DNA of 47,614 nt, taken from positions 1 to 47,614 of the forward strand of contig JAFMFB010000016.1 of the NCBI GenBank assembly GCA_017856435.1, given 5' to 3'. The stretch's first letter is position 1. Every line of letters begins with the position of its first letter. The notes under the pieces are model-generated. The model did not search any database, was not told where the DNA came from, and was given only the letters and a program-made list of their open reading frames with translations. The position numbers were made by a program, and so were the translations under genes. Origin of the DNA: Burkholderiaceae bacterium (lineage in GTDB: Bacteria > Pseudomonadota > Gammaproteobacteria > Burkholderiales > Burkholderiaceae_C). Shown piece by piece: positions 1 through 8,920 of this stretch.

Positions 1-1701
1 CTCCGCGGTGCGCTGGGCCACGCGTTGCTCGAGCAGCTTGCGCTCGGTGATGTCGTAATTGGTCCCGACCATCCGCACGGGCTCGCCCGACGCTGAGCGC
101 AGCACTGTGGCGTCGTTCTTGATGTAACGCACCGTGCCATCCGGCCAGCAGACCCGAAACTCCGACTGATACTTGTGCCCTTCGCGCAGCGCCGCCGCGG
201 AGGCCGCCTCGGTCGCGGCTCTGTCCTCGGGGTGCAGGCCCTGTTGCCACGCGTCATACGCGCCGGAAAAGTCCTCGCGGCGGATGCCGTAGAGCGCATA
301 CATCCGGGCGTCCCAGGTCAGGCGGTTGTGCACGATATCGAAGTCCCAGATGCCCATGCTCGCTGCCTCGGTGGCCTGCATGAGCCGATCGGTCTGCAGC
401 CGCACCAATTCCTCGGCCGCCTTGCGCGCGGTGATGTCGGTCTGAATGGCCATGAAGCCGGTGAGTTGCCCGATGGCGTTCAACAGGGGGCTGCAGGCGA
501 TGGACAGCCAGGCGTGCTCACCATTCTTGGTGTAGTTGATGATCTCGACATCAAAGGGTTGGCGGTTTTGGATGTGCTGCGCCATATGGGCCACGGTTTG
601 CCGATCGGTGAGCGGTCCTTGGAGAAAACTTCCGGGTTTGCGGCCAAGCACCTCGTTCAGGACAAAGCCAGTCATGCGGGTGAAACCTTCGGTGACCCAC
701 TCGATTCGCCCTGCAGCATCGGTCAGCACGATGGCGTTGTCGGCCCGGGCCACCATTTCGGCGAGTTTGCGGTTTTCTGCCTGCTGCTCTTGCAGCGCCG
801 CCTCCGCCAACTTGCGCGAGGTGATGTCGCGGAAGGTGGATTGCAAGCAGACTTTGTCACCCACGACCAAGCGGTGCAAGACGAAGTCACAGTCAACCAC
901 GGTGCCGTCCAGACGCTTGAGCCGTGTTTCTTCACGGACTGAGCCAGATCCCAGGACCTGCTTGAAGACACGTTTGACCTTGTCCATTGAGAGCTCGCCG
1001 TCCGGCTGACGCTCTGGGAGCAGCTGCTCGAAGGTCAGGGATTGCAACTGCTCCAGACTCTGCGCGCCCACCAGGGCCAACATGGCGGGATTGCAGTCCT
1101 GAAGTTTCCAGTCCGGCCCAAAGCTCAGGGTATGCGCATCCAGGCTGTTTTGCCACACGTCATGGTACTTGGCCTCAAGTGCATACTGAGCCACTTCCGA
1201 GGTGGTTCTAATTAGATTGACCTGGCTTAACTGTTGTTCAATGCAATCTGCCAAGTCGCGCAGCATGCTCGCATCCTCAGACGAAAATGCGCGTGGCTGG
1301 TCACTGATGATGCACATTGCGCCAATCCGATGGCCACCGGACGCATGAACCGGGGCACCTGCGTAAAAGCGAATATGCGGATATCCGGTAACCAGCGGGT
1401 TATCGAAAAATCGCCCATCCTTCAAACTGTCTTCGATGACAAACACTTCATCTTGAAGAATAGTGTGACCACAGAAAGAAATATCCCGCGAAGTCGAGCT
1501 GACGTTGAGCCCTTGATTCGATTTGAACCATTGCCTGTCTTCATCAATCAAGGTAAGCAGTGAAATTGGGACACCAAAATAACGTTGAGCAATGCGCGTC
1601 AGGCGGTCAAATCGCTCTTCGATCTGGGTGTCTAACTATGCAAGTGCCAGAAGCGCGGTAATCCGCTCAGAGTCATTGTCGGGTTTAGGCGGGGGCAACA
1701 T
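1..1701 (-). pseudogene. GAF-PAS-PAS-PAS sensor protein, 3' end outside window, in-frame amber stop near N-terminus
   Basis: Translating the minus strand from the ATG at 1701 gives 21 residues, a TAG at 1638-1636, then an uninterrupted frame to base 1. After the stop comes a GAF domain (LDTQIEERFDRLTR, DRQWFKS, ISFCGHTIL, GAMCII), then three PAS/PAC units, each ending in an I-T-x-R-K type PAC motif (DITSRK, DITARK, DITERK). The output domain (kinase or GGDEF) lies beyond the window. Related GAF sensors usually begin ERLxALRxLxxLDTxxEERFDRLTR, and here the stop replaces a codon just before LDT. No good ATG or GTG with a ribosome site follows before the GAF core, so I read it as a nonsense mutation, most simply TTG to TAG. 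A start at a downstream TTG, or a sequencing error, would restore an intact gene. Domain calls are solid; pseudogene status is inferred. Confidence 0.6.
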
Positions 1702-2009
1702 CTTTGAAATTTTTCAGTGAGTTATGCTCCAATCAGCATACTTTCAGTTCAGTATATACATCAATCAGATTGCGCCAGGCTATGCAGTGTCCTGTATCTG
1801 GCCAAACTCAGCCTTAACCTGGCTAGAGTGCTGGCAGATAAAAGTCAGCCATTGTGGTGGACCCGCTCGCGACCCCGGACGTGCTTTGCATTGCCGCGGT
1901 AAAGATCGCAGGGATATCGGTTTTGTTTTCGATGGCAAAACGAGCGACGCCGATAGGCAAACTAGTGAACCTGTGGCACTGGTTTTTGAGTCACACGTTG
2001 CCGTTGGAC
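1702..2009. other. Intergenic stretch with no confident gene
   Basis: About 300 bases between the sensor gene and the YqaA-family gene. On the minus strand an open frame without a start codon runs 1990-1823 (55 codons, ending FYLPAL). It reads like ordinary protein but matches no family I recognise, and could be the tail of a decayed gene. No RNA gene or strong hairpin was seen. Confidence 0.4.
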
Positions 2010-2492
2010 TCAGAACTTCAAACCGCCTGGAAATATCTGCAGCAACACCGTCGTCATCACTACATAGCGCAGAAATTTCCCGACGGCCATATAGATCAGG
2101 CAAGGCCAGAACGGCAGTTTCAGCCAGCCTGCCACGGCACACAGCGGATCGCCAATCACCGGCAACCAGCTCAGCAGGCAGGCCTTGGGCCCGATGCGCT
2201 TCAGCCAGTCCAGTGCCCGCACATGGACCGGGTAATGGCGCACTTTGGCCACCAGCTGGTGCGAACCCAGGCCCATGGCCCAGCTGAGTGCGCCTCCCAG
2301 CGTGTTGCCTGCGGTGGCAACCCAGACCCCAGCCCAGAACAGGTCCGGGTTGAGCTTGATCAGGCCAAACAAGGCCGGCTCTGAGCCCATCGGCAGCAGG
2401 GTGGCCGAGATAAACGAAACAATGAACAGTGTGCTCAGGCCAAATTTGGGAAGGGCCAATTCGGCCAACAGCTGATGAATCCACGCTTCCAT
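2010..2492 (-). CDS. yqaA: YqaA family membrane protein (SNARE-associated/VTT-type, DedA-related)
   Basis: A 160-residue, strongly hydrophobic protein. The N-terminal half has the family signature ISATLLPMGSEPAL followed by an AGNTLGGALSWAMG segment, and a second hydrophobic block LSWLPVIGDPLCAVAGW lies before a C-terminal membrane segment. These match the small YqaA branch of the DedA/VTT superfamily, inner-membrane proteins related to lipid transporters; the substrate of this branch is not established. Length is close to the E. coli protein. It is transcribed away from dusB, with 159 bases between the two starts, so both promoters should lie there. The family call is good; the function remains open. 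Confidence 0.85.
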   Translation of the reverse strand: MEAWIHQLLAELALPKFGLSTLFIVSFISATLLPMGSEPALFGLIKLNPDLFWAGVWVATAGNTLGGALSWAMGLGSHQLVAKVRHYPVHVRALDWLKRIGPKACLLSWLPVIGDPLCAVAGWLKLPFWPCLIYMAVGKFLRYVVMTTVLLQIFPGGLKF

Positions 2493-2590
2493 AGGGGGCT
2501 CAGTATAGGCAAGCCATTTGAAGAGCCTGAAACGGTTTCATTTGCTGAAATTTTGAGCAGTTAAAATCGGGTTCCATCCCGTTAACTTCA

Positions 2591-2607
2591 CTCTTTGTTT
2601 CAAAGAG
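2591..2607 (+). promoter_or_regulatory. Perfect 7-bp hairpin in dusB leader
   Basis: CTCTTTG, a three-T loop, then CAAAGAG, 45 bases before the dusB start codon. In the dusB direction it would sit in the 5' untranslated region or just downstream of the promoter. It may be a regulatory or stabilising hairpin of the dusB-fis transcript, which is growth-phase regulated in enterics. Its role is unproven. Confidence 0.3.
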
Positions 2608-2651
2608 CCGCAGGTTTTTTGTGCCGTTGACCTGTCGGAATTCCTTCGTTC

Positions 2652-3698
2652 ATGAATATCGGACCCTACCAATTGCCCAATGCCTTGTTTGTCGCGCCCA
2701 TGGCCGGGGTGACTGATAGGCCCTTTCGGCGACTCTGCAAATCATGGGGCGCCGGTTATGCCGTCAGCGAGATGGTGACCTCGCGCAAGGATCTGTGGAA
2801 CAGCCTGAAGACTTCCCGCCGTGCCAACCATGCGGGCGAACCTGGCCCGATTGCAGTGCAAATTGCCGGTACCGATGCGCCGATGATGGCCGAGGCGGCC
2901 GCCTACAACATTGACCGGGGTGCGCAGATCATTGACATCAATATGGGATGCCCGGCCAAGAAGGTCTGCAACAAATGGGCTGGCTCGGCCCTGATGCAAA
3001 ACGAGCCCTTGGCTCTGCGTATTATTGAGGCGGTGGTGGCTGTCTGTGAGCCGCGGCAGGTACCCGTAACGCTGAAAATGCGAACCGGCTGGAGCCAGTC
3101 GCACAAGAATGCTGTCTCCCTGGCGCGTGAGGCCGAGCGTGCTGGCGTGCAGATGGTGACTGTGCATGGCCGAACCCGTGAGCAGGGCTACGGCGGGTCG
3201 GCAGAATACGCCACCCTGGCAGAAGTCAAGGCGGCGCTTCGTATTCCGGTCGTGGCCAACGGCGATATCGATTCACCCGAAAAAGCCAAAGCGGTCTTGC
3301 GGGCAACGGGCGCTGACGCCCTGATGATTGGTCGCGCTGCCCAGGGCCGACCCTGGATCTTCCGCGAAATCAACCATTTTCTTGCCACGGGTGAGCATCT
3401 GGCGCCACCTTTGGTGGTTGAGGTCAAGCGTTTGTTGCTGGAACATCTGCAGGACCACTATGACCTGTATGGCCCAGATACAGGCGTACGCAGTGCGCGC
3501 AAGCACATAGGTTGGTATGTCAAGACCCTTGAGGGCGCTGCAGAGTTCCGTGCTGCCATGAACCAGCTCGATGACGCCGCCGCGCAGCTTCAGGCGGTCT
3601 CTGATTTTTTTGATCAATTAAGCCTTCGCAGGGACCGTATGCCGGGCCTGTCCACACGGCACTGCGAACATTCCAAAATCCTGGAGACGATTGCATGA
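2652..3698 (+). CDS. dusB: tRNA-dihydrouridine synthase B
   Basis: A 348-residue FMN enzyme that reduces uridine to dihydrouridine in the tRNA D-loop. It begins MNIGPYQLPNALFVAPMAGV, with the TDRPFRRL motif and INMGCPAKKVCNKWAGSAL containing the catalytic cysteine (C106). KMRTGW, VHGRTREQGY and the phosphate-binding ANGDI and GADALMIGRAAQGRPWIF follow. Its TGA overlaps the ATG of fis by four bases (ATGA), so the two are translationally coupled, as in the widely conserved dusB-fis operon. The last 25 residues or so are less conserved. The start is fixed by the family N-terminus. Confidence 0.97.
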   Translation: MNIGPYQLPNALFVAPMAGVTDRPFRRLCKSWGAGYAVSEMVTSRKDLWNSLKTSRRANHAGEPGPIAVQIAGTDAPMMAEAAAYNIDRGAQIIDINMGCPAKKVCNKWAGSALMQNEPLALRIIEAVVAVCEPRQVPVTLKMRTGWSQSHKNAVSLAREAERAGVQMVTVHGRTREQGYGGSAEYATLAEVKAALRIPVVANGDIDSPEKAKAVLRATGADALMIGRAAQGRPWIFREINHFLATGEHLAPPLVVEVKRLLLEHLQDHYDLYGPDTGVRSARKHIGWYVKTLEGAAEFRAAMNQLDDAAAQLQAVSDFFDQLSLRRDRMPGLSTRHCEHSKILETIA

Positions 3699-3931
3699 GC
3701 AAAAAACAAATTGAGGAAGTCGTGCGGGTCAGCCTGCTCGAGTACTTCAAAGATTTGCGCGGAACCGAACCCGATGGCGTTTACGACATGCTGGTGCGTA
3801 TTGTGGAGAAACCGCTGCTGGAAGTGGTCATGGAGCAGGCGGGGCAAAACCAGTCACGTGCTGCGCTTTGGCTGGGCCTGAACCGAAACACCCTGCGCAA
3901 GAAACTGGTCGAGCACAAATTGAGCAAATGA
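3695..3931 (+). CDS. fis: DNA-binding protein Fis
   Basis: A 78-residue nucleoid-associated protein. The C-terminal helix-turn-helix is very clear: EQAGQNQSRAALWLGLNRNT then LRKKL, the classic Fis recognition region. The N-terminus is about 20 residues shorter than the E. coli protein, which is usual in betaproteobacteria. Fis bends DNA, organises the nucleoid and activates stable RNA promoters as a homodimer. It overlaps dusB by four bases and is followed 47 bases later by purH in the same direction, so dusB-fis-purH may be one transcript. Confidence 0.96.
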   Translation: MSKKQIEEVVRVSLLEYFKDLRGTEPDGVYDMLVRIVEKPLLEVVMEQAGQNQSRAALWLGLNRNTLRKKLVEHKLSK

Positions 3932-3978
3932 CTGGGCAGGACTGATCTGCAGCACGGCCCTTAATCTTTTGGAAGAAC

Positions 3979-5556
3979 ATGAACGCACTCCTCTCCGTCT
4001 CTGACAAGACCGGCATTGTCGAATTTGCACAATCCCTGCATGCGCTGGGCATCAAGCTGGTTTCAACCGGTGGCACCGCCAAACTGCTGGCTGACCAGGG
4101 ACTGCCGGTGACCGAGGTGGCAGAGCTGACCGCATTTCCCGAGATGCTTGACGGCCGTGTCAAGACCCTGCATCCCAAGGTTCATGGGGGCTTGCTGGCC
4201 CGTCGCGATCGGCCCGAGCATATGGCTGCACTCAAGGCGCATGGCATTGAGACCATTGACCTGCTGGTGGTGAACCTCTACCCGTTCGAAGCCACTGTCG
4301 CCAAACCAGGGTGTACGCTGGCTGAAGCGATCGAGAATATAGACATTGGTGGACCGGCCATGGTGCGTAGTGCGGCCAAGAACTGGCAGGATGTCGGTGT
4401 GCTGACCGATGCTTCGCAGTACCCGGCGGTGCTTGCCGAACTGAGGCAAAGCGGCAAGCTGTCCGACAAGCTGCGTTTTGCGCTGTCGGTGGCAGCTTTC
4501 AACCGGATCAGCCAATATGACGGCGCTATCAGCGATTACCTGTCGTCCATCGACTTCGAGGCCAGCAGCAGCGCCGCACCGGTGCGCCAGCAATTCCCGG
4601 CCCAGGCCAACAGCCAGTTCGTCAAGCTGCAGGATCTGCGCTACGGCGAGAACCCACACCAGGCCGCCGCCTACTTCCGCGACCTCAACCCCGCGCCTGG
4701 TTCGCTGGTGACAGGCGTGCAGCTACAGGGCAAGGAGCTGAGCTACAACAATATCGCCGATGCTGACGCCGGCTGGGAATGCGTCAAGTCTTTTGACGCG
4801 CCGGCCTGCGTGATCATCAAGCACGCCAACCCCTGCGGCGTGGCAGTGGGTAAGGACGCGCTGGAGGCTTATTCCAAGGCCTTCCAGACTGACCCCACCT
4901 CGGCCTTCGGCGGCATCATCGCCTTCAACCGCACGGTGGACGGCGTGGCCGCGCAGGCCGTGAGCAAGCAGTTCGTCGAGGTGCTGATGGCGCCGGACTT
5001 CACGCCCGAGGCGCTGGAACTGTTCAAGTCCAAGGTCAATGTGCGCATTCTGAAGATCGCGTTGCCCAAGGACATCGCCGCCACGCGCAATGCCACCGAC
5101 ATCAAGCGCGTCGGTTCGGGTCTGCTGATCCAGAGCGCCGACAACCATGAGCTCAAGCTGGCCGACCTGAAAGTGGTGACGAAAAAGCAACCCACGCCCC
5201 AGCAACTGCAAGACCTTCTGTTCGCCTGGCAAGTGGCCAAGTTTGTCAAAAGCAATGCCATTGTCTTTTGCAAGGATGGCATGACCATGGGGGTGGGAGC
5301 CGGTCAGATGAGCCGGCTTGACTCGGCTCGCATCGCCAGCATCAAGGCTGAGCACGCCAAGCTGTCGTTGAAAGACACCGTGGTTGCCAGCGATGCCTTT
5401 TTCCCTTTTCGCGATGGCTTGGATGTGGTGGTGGCGGCTGGCGCCAACTGCATCATCCAGCCGGGTGGGTCAATGCGCGATCAGGAAGTGATCGCAGCGG
5501 CCGATGAGCACAACGTGGCGATGGTGTTCACCGGGGTACGGCACTTCCGCCACTGA
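3979..5556 (+). CDS. purH: Bifunctional AICAR formyltransferase / IMP cyclohydrolase
   Basis: A 525-residue enzyme for the last two steps of de novo IMP synthesis. The N-terminal MGS-like cyclohydrolase domain has [35 protein letters not shown] and NLYPFE. The C-terminal formyltransferase domain has [30 protein letters not shown], and ends [17 protein letters not shown] and TGVRHFRH. Length matches the family. A possible ribosome site, GGAAG, lies just before the ATG. It converges on hemL, leaving 34 bases between stops. In many Burkholderiales ruvC follows purH; here it does not. Confidence 0.98.
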   Translation: MNALLSVSDKTGIVEFAQSLHALGIKLVSTGGTAKLLADQGLPVTEVAELTAFPEMLDGRVKTLHPKVHGGLLARRDRPEHMAALKAHGIETIDLLVVNLYPFEATVAKPGCTLAEAIENIDIGGPAMVRSAAKNWQDVGVLTDASQYPAVLAELRQSGKLSDKLRFALSVAAFNRISQYDGAISDYLSSIDFEASSSAAPVRQQFPAQANSQFVKLQDLRYGENPHQAAAYFRDLNPAPGSLVTGVQLQGKELSYNNIADADAGWECVKSFDAPACVIIKHANPCGVAVGKDALEAYSKAFQTDPTSAFGGIIAFNRTVDGVAAQAVSKQFVEVLMAPDFTPEALELFKSKVNVRILKIALPKDIAATRNATDIKRVGSGLLIQSADNHELKLADLKVVTKKQPTPQQLQDLLFAWQVAKFVKSNAIVFCKDGMTMGVGAGQMSRLDSARIASIKAEHAKLSLKDTVVASDAFFPFRDGLDVVVAAGANCIIQPGGSMRDQEVIAAADEHNVAMVFTGVRHFRH

Positions 5557-5590
5557 TCAGGGGCTTGGGTGGTTCAGATTCTTGGCTGGT

Positions 5591-6901
5591 TCAGGTGCGC
5601 AGTAGTTTGAAAACCTGCTGCGCCTTGACCACGGTATTTTCAATGTCTTCTTCACTATGGGCAGCGCTGACGAATCCTGCTTCATACAAAGCCGGGGCAA
5701 TATAGATGCCGCGCTCCAACAAGCCATGGAACAACTGGTTGAATCTTGCCCCCTCGGTCTTCATCACCTGGGCATAGTTCTGCGGCAACTGGCCCAACAA
5801 AAAGAAGCCAAACATGCCCCCCTCGCTGTCAGCACTCAGGGCCACGCCTTCAGCGGCCGCCACCTTTTTCAAGCCAGTGACCAGGCTCTGTGTTTTGGCA
5901 GACAAGGCCTCAAAGAACCCGGGTTTGGAAATTTCTCGCAGCGTGGCCAGCCCGCACGCGGTGGCCACCGGATTGCCTGACAGGGTGCCGGCCTGATAGA
6001 CCGGCCCCACCGGAGACATCTGCTCCATGATGCGGCGCGGGCCGCCAAAGGCAGCCAGCGGCATGCCGCCGCCAATCACCTTGCCAAGAACGGTCAGATC
6101 AGGCGCAAAACCCGGTATTTGTCGGGCGTAAAGACTTTGGGCGCTGCCAAGCGCCACCCGAAAACCTGTCATCACCTCATCAAACACCAGCAGCGCACCA
6201 TACTCGCTACAGAGTTCGCGACAACGCCGCATGAAAGGCACCGTCGCACGCACAAAGTTCATGTTGCCCGCAATCGGCTCGATCATGAGCCCGGCAAGTT
6301 CTTTGCCATGTAAGGCAAAAGCCTCTTCAAGCTGCGCGACATTGTTGTACTCCAGCACCAAGGTGTGTTGCACCACTTCGGGGGGCACGCCGGCGCTGGT
6401 GGGGTTGCCAAAGGTGGCCAGGCCTGACCCTGCTTTCACCAGCAGGGCATCCGCGTGGCCGTGGTAACAACCTTCAAATTTGATGATCTTGCTGCGCCCG
6501 GTGGCGCCGCGTGCCAGCCGGATCGCGCTCATGCCGGCCTCGGTGCCCGAGCTGACCAGCCGCACCATTTCCATGGAGGGTACGAACTTCAGGATCTCTT
6601 CGGCCAATTCCACTTCGCGCTCGGTGGGTGCGCCAAACGAGAAGCCCTGGGTAACCGCCTCTTGCACAGCCTGCACAACGGTGGGGTGACCGTGACCCAG
6701 AATCATCGGCCCCCATGAGCCGATGTAATCAATGTATTTACGTCCATTGGCGTCCCAGAAATAGGCGCCCTGTGCACGCTGTACAAAGCGCGGTGTTCCA
6801 CCGACCGCCCGAAATGCCCGGACCGGTGAGTTCACGCCTCCGGGGATGATGTGTTTGGCCCGTTCAAACAGGGCTTCATTGCGATCAGTGCTTTGTGTCA
6901 T
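5591..6901 (-). CDS. hemL: Glutamate-1-semialdehyde 2,1-aminomutase
   Basis: Converts glutamate-1-semialdehyde to 5-aminolevulinate with PLP, the entry to tetrapyrrole synthesis by the C5 pathway. Motifs: [64 protein letters not shown] and [16 protein letters not shown] with the PLP lysine. I start it at the ATG giving [15 protein letters not shown], 436 residues, the usual length. The frame stays open 34 codons further upstream, but those residues are not family-like and lie inside thiD. The start lies 17 bases inside the end of thiD and has no clear ribosome site, so translational coupling to thiD is likely. Confidence 0.97.
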   Translation of the reverse strand: MTQSTDRNEALFERAKHIIPGGVNSPVRAFRAVGGTPRFVQRAQGAYFWDANGRKYIDYIGSWGPMILGHGHPTVVQAVQEAVTQGFSFGAPTEREVELAEEILKFVPSMEMVRLVSSGTEAGMSAIRLARGATGRSKIIKFEGCYHGHADALLVKAGSGLATFGNPTSAGVPPEVVQHTLVLEYNNVAQLEEAFALHGKELAGLMIEPIAGNMNFVRATVPFMRRCRELCSEYGALLVFDEVMTGFRVALGSAQSLYARQIPGFAPDLTVLGKVIGGGMPLAAFGGPRRIMEQMSPVGPVYQAGTLSGNPVATACGLATLREISKPGFFEALSAKTQSLVTGLKKVAAAEGVALSADSEGGMFGFFLLGQLPQNYAQVMKTEGARFNQLFHGLLERGIYIAPALYEAGFVSAAHSEEDIENTVVKAQQVFKLLRT

Positions 6902-7805
6902 GGGGAGGAAACTCAAATGAATTGTCGGTGCCGCCCAGTGCCTGCTCATCGGTCTGCGAGTCGGCCACCGGCTGTGCCCAGAATAGGCGGTCCGGCAGCA
7001 CATGGCCCATGCCGGGCCGAAAGCCGTTATCCAGGCAGCGGTCCAGATAGCCCAGGGCCTCGGTGAACGCGTCGTTCAGTTCGCAACCGCTGGCCAACAG
7101 TGCCGCCAGCGCTGCCGACAGGGTGTCACCGGTGCCCGTAAAGACGGCGTCAAAGCGCTCGAACTTTTCGCTACGCTGGGTGGCCTGTGGTGTGGCCAGG
7201 AGATTTTCAATATGCTGGTCGGGAGCGGGCACGCCGGTGACCAGGGTATAGGGCACCCCAAACTCAGAGGCGGCGCGGGCCAGGTCACGTGCGGTGGGAG
7301 GCTTTTCTGCACTCCAGTCGGGCAACAGCCAACGCCATAGCGTGCTGTGATTGCCTTGCAGTATGCTGGCCTGCGGCAGGATCAGTTCCCGAAAGGCATC
7401 CTGATACAGGTCGATCTGCACCTCATCCCACCAGGACAGATCAGGCATATAGGCAATCAGGGGGACATCGGCATAGTCGGTCGCAATTTCTGCGATGGCG
7501 CTCAGATTTTCCGGGGTGCCGGCAAAGCCCACCTTGATGACCGTGACGCCCACATCTTCTAGCAAGGTGCGGGCCTGCTCTGCCACCACCTCCTCGTCCA
7601 GCGCAAAGTGTTCGAAAATGCTCGCCGTGTCCCGGGTGTAGATGCCCGTCACCACCGGTAGCGCATGCGCGCCCACCGATGCAATGGCTGTAATGTCGGC
7701 AGCCATGCCTCCAGCGCCGCTGGGATCGTTGGCATTGAAGACCAGCACACAGGCCGGATGGGCCGGTGCTTCATCGTTTGTGTCGGGTTCAGAGGTATCC
7801 ATCAA
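6885..7805 (-). CDS. thiD: Hydroxymethylpyrimidine/phosphomethylpyrimidine kinase (ThiD-like)
   Basis: A 306-residue ribokinase-fold protein, expected to phosphorylate HMP and HMP-P for the pyrimidine half of thiamine. The N-terminal [17 protein letters not shown] corresponds to the ThiD SGGGAG-QAD substrate loop, and the C-terminal [10 protein letters not shown] is the anion hole with the catalytic Asp of this fold. It is more divergent than enteric ThiD in the middle ([10 protein letters not shown] in place of the usual DPVM-type block), so activity is probable but not certain. It is first in a two-gene unit with hemL. Start is MMDTSEPD; either of the two adjacent ATGs could be used. Confidence 0.85.
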   Translation of the reverse strand: MMDTSEPDTNDEAPAHPACVLVFNANDPSGAGGMAADITAIASVGAHALPVVTGIYTRDTASIFEHFALDEEVVAEQARTLLEDVGVTVIKVGFAGTPENLSAIAEIATDYADVPLIAYMPDLSWWDEVQIDLYQDAFRELILPQASILQGNHSTLWRWLLPDWSAEKPPTARDLARAASEFGVPYTLVTGVPAPDQHIENLLATPQATQRSEKFERFDAVFTGTGDTLSAALAALLASGCELNDAFTEALGYLDRCLDNGFRPGMGHVLPDRLFWAQPVADSQTDEQALGGTDNSFEFPPHDTKH

Positions 7806-7890
7806 AGAGGCTTGCGGTCAGGCGGGGGATTTGCTGTTTTCCACTCAGGCGGTGCTTAAGAGCTTTGGCCGAGTCGGGTGTCAGCCTCGA

Positions 7891-7896
7891 TACAAT
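7891..7896 (+). promoter_or_regulatory. Candidate -10 element for the rubredoxin gene
   Basis: TACAAT lies 45 bases before the rubredoxin start, in the region shared with divergent thiD. A matching -35 box is weak, so this is only a candidate. Confidence 0.25.
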
Positions 7897-7940
7897 CAGT
7901 CCATTCAATTCATTCTATTCCAAGCGAAGGTCAGTACAAC

Positions 7941-8114
7941 GTGAGCGATAACAAAACCTGGATGTGCCTCATATGTGGCTGGATATACGATGAGGCAAGC
8001 GGCGACCCCGAGCATGGCATCGCGCCCGGAACCGCCTGGAGCGATGTGCCCATGAACTGGACCTGCCCTGAATGTGGGGCTCGCAAGGAGGATTTTGAGA
8101 TGGTTCAAATTTGA
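7941..8114 (+). CDS. Rubredoxin
   Basis: A 57-residue one-iron electron carrier. The two iron-binding knuckles are plain: MCLICGWIYDEASGDPEHGI and WTCPECGARKEDFEMV, with the aromatic and proline residues typical of rubredoxin. The start is taken at the GTG (VSDNKTW) because it gives the normal family length and has an AAGG element about ten bases upstream; a longer frame from 7878 adds 21 non-conserved residues. The stop overlaps the TTG start of the next gene. Partners are unknown here; rubredoxins reduce alkane hydroxylases, rubrerythrin-like proteins or photosystem assembly factors in other bacteria. Confidence 0.95.
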   Translation: MSDNKTWMCLICGWIYDEASGDPEHGIAPGTAWSDVPMNWTCPECGARKEDFEMVQI

Positions 8115-8920
8115 GCCTGGATCAAACGCTGGACTGGCGCAAAGCTGACCTCCCATTGCCGCGGCAGATCCTGACGCATGGCGGGCAAGCGACATCGATT
8201 GAGGAATGGGATCAGGCCGTTCTGGACTGGGTCAGGCATCAGGATTGCGCAAGTGCCCAGGTCTTGCATGATTTGAGTCTGGGCCTGTCTAGGCTGCAGG
8301 CTGATTTGAGCTGGCGCGCTTTTTACAAAATAGCGGCTGCTTTTTTTGAGTTGTTGGATCACCGGGGTGCCTCAAAGAGCACCTCTGAAAAACGCCTAGT
8401 CCTGCAGATTCTTTTGCAATGCAGGGGGTTGTTTGCGGGGGTGGCAGGCCCGGACCAGAACCTCGGGCTTGGTTTATTGCGTCATTGTGAGAGGCTTGCG
8501 CCTAATCCAACCGGGCTACCCTTGTGGGGTGCGCTACAGCGATCTTGGTCTGTCATGGCAATCAGTGAGATCGAGAATTTAAGCAAGGCAGACCTCCATT
8601 CCCGGGAATTGGAGTCCTTGCTGGCCATCTGGACCGAGGCCCCCATGTTTGAGGCTGCGATCGAGGCGGCCAGCCTGGCCTGGTCCTTGGCTTTGTATAC
8701 CGAAGCCGTTGGCCTCAATGAGCTGTCAGTGTTTTCGACTCAACTCGCGCTTGGGTTGCAGTGGGGTGGGCGTTCTGCCAGCCCAGAGCAGACTAAGGTG
8801 TTGGCAGCGGCTGGTCAGCACCTGCGAATGTTGCTGCATCAACACGCAGCCGGCCTGGATCCCAAGCCCCATCCAGACCTACTGGTGTCACTTCAGGATT
8901 TGGTCCGTACCACGGCGTAA
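8111..8920 (+). CDS. Hypothetical protein coupled to rubredoxin
   Basis: A 269-residue, largely helical, leucine-rich soluble protein without signal peptide or membrane segment. I do not recognise the family. It starts at TTG inside the rubredoxin stop (TTGA), with AAGGAGG about 20 bases upstream, suggesting coupling. The C-terminal AAGQHLRMLLHQHAAG faintly recalls the helical region of ChpA/PilL-type hybrid kinases. Rubredoxin is followed by pilG-pilH-pilI-pilJ in several Burkholderiales, so this may be a leftover or a divergent partner; that is a guess. The last 28 bases overlap the 3' end of convergent phrB. Confidence 0.7.
   Translation: MSLDQTLDWRKADLPLPRQILTHGGQATSIEEWDQAVLDWVRHQDCASAQVLHDLSLGLSRLQADLSWRAFYKIAAAFFELLDHRGASKSTSEKRLVLQILLQCRGLFAGVAGPDQNLGLGLLRHCERLAPNPTGLPLWGALQRSWSVMAISEIENLSKADLHSRELESLLAIWTEAPMFEAAIEAASLAWSLALYTEAVGLNELSVFSTQLALGLQWGGRSASPEQTKVLAAAGQHLRMLLHQHAAGLDPKPHPDLLVSLQDLVRTTA

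Noticed and set aside
175-942. 255-codon plus-strand open frame opposite the sensor gene
   Set aside because: It is the antisense shadow of the GAF-PAS gene; low-complexity Gly/His/Gln composition and no family motif.
1780-2484. 234-codon minus-strand frame overlapping yqaA
   Set aside because: Out-of-frame shadow of yqaA running into the intergenic stretch; the real membrane protein is in another frame.
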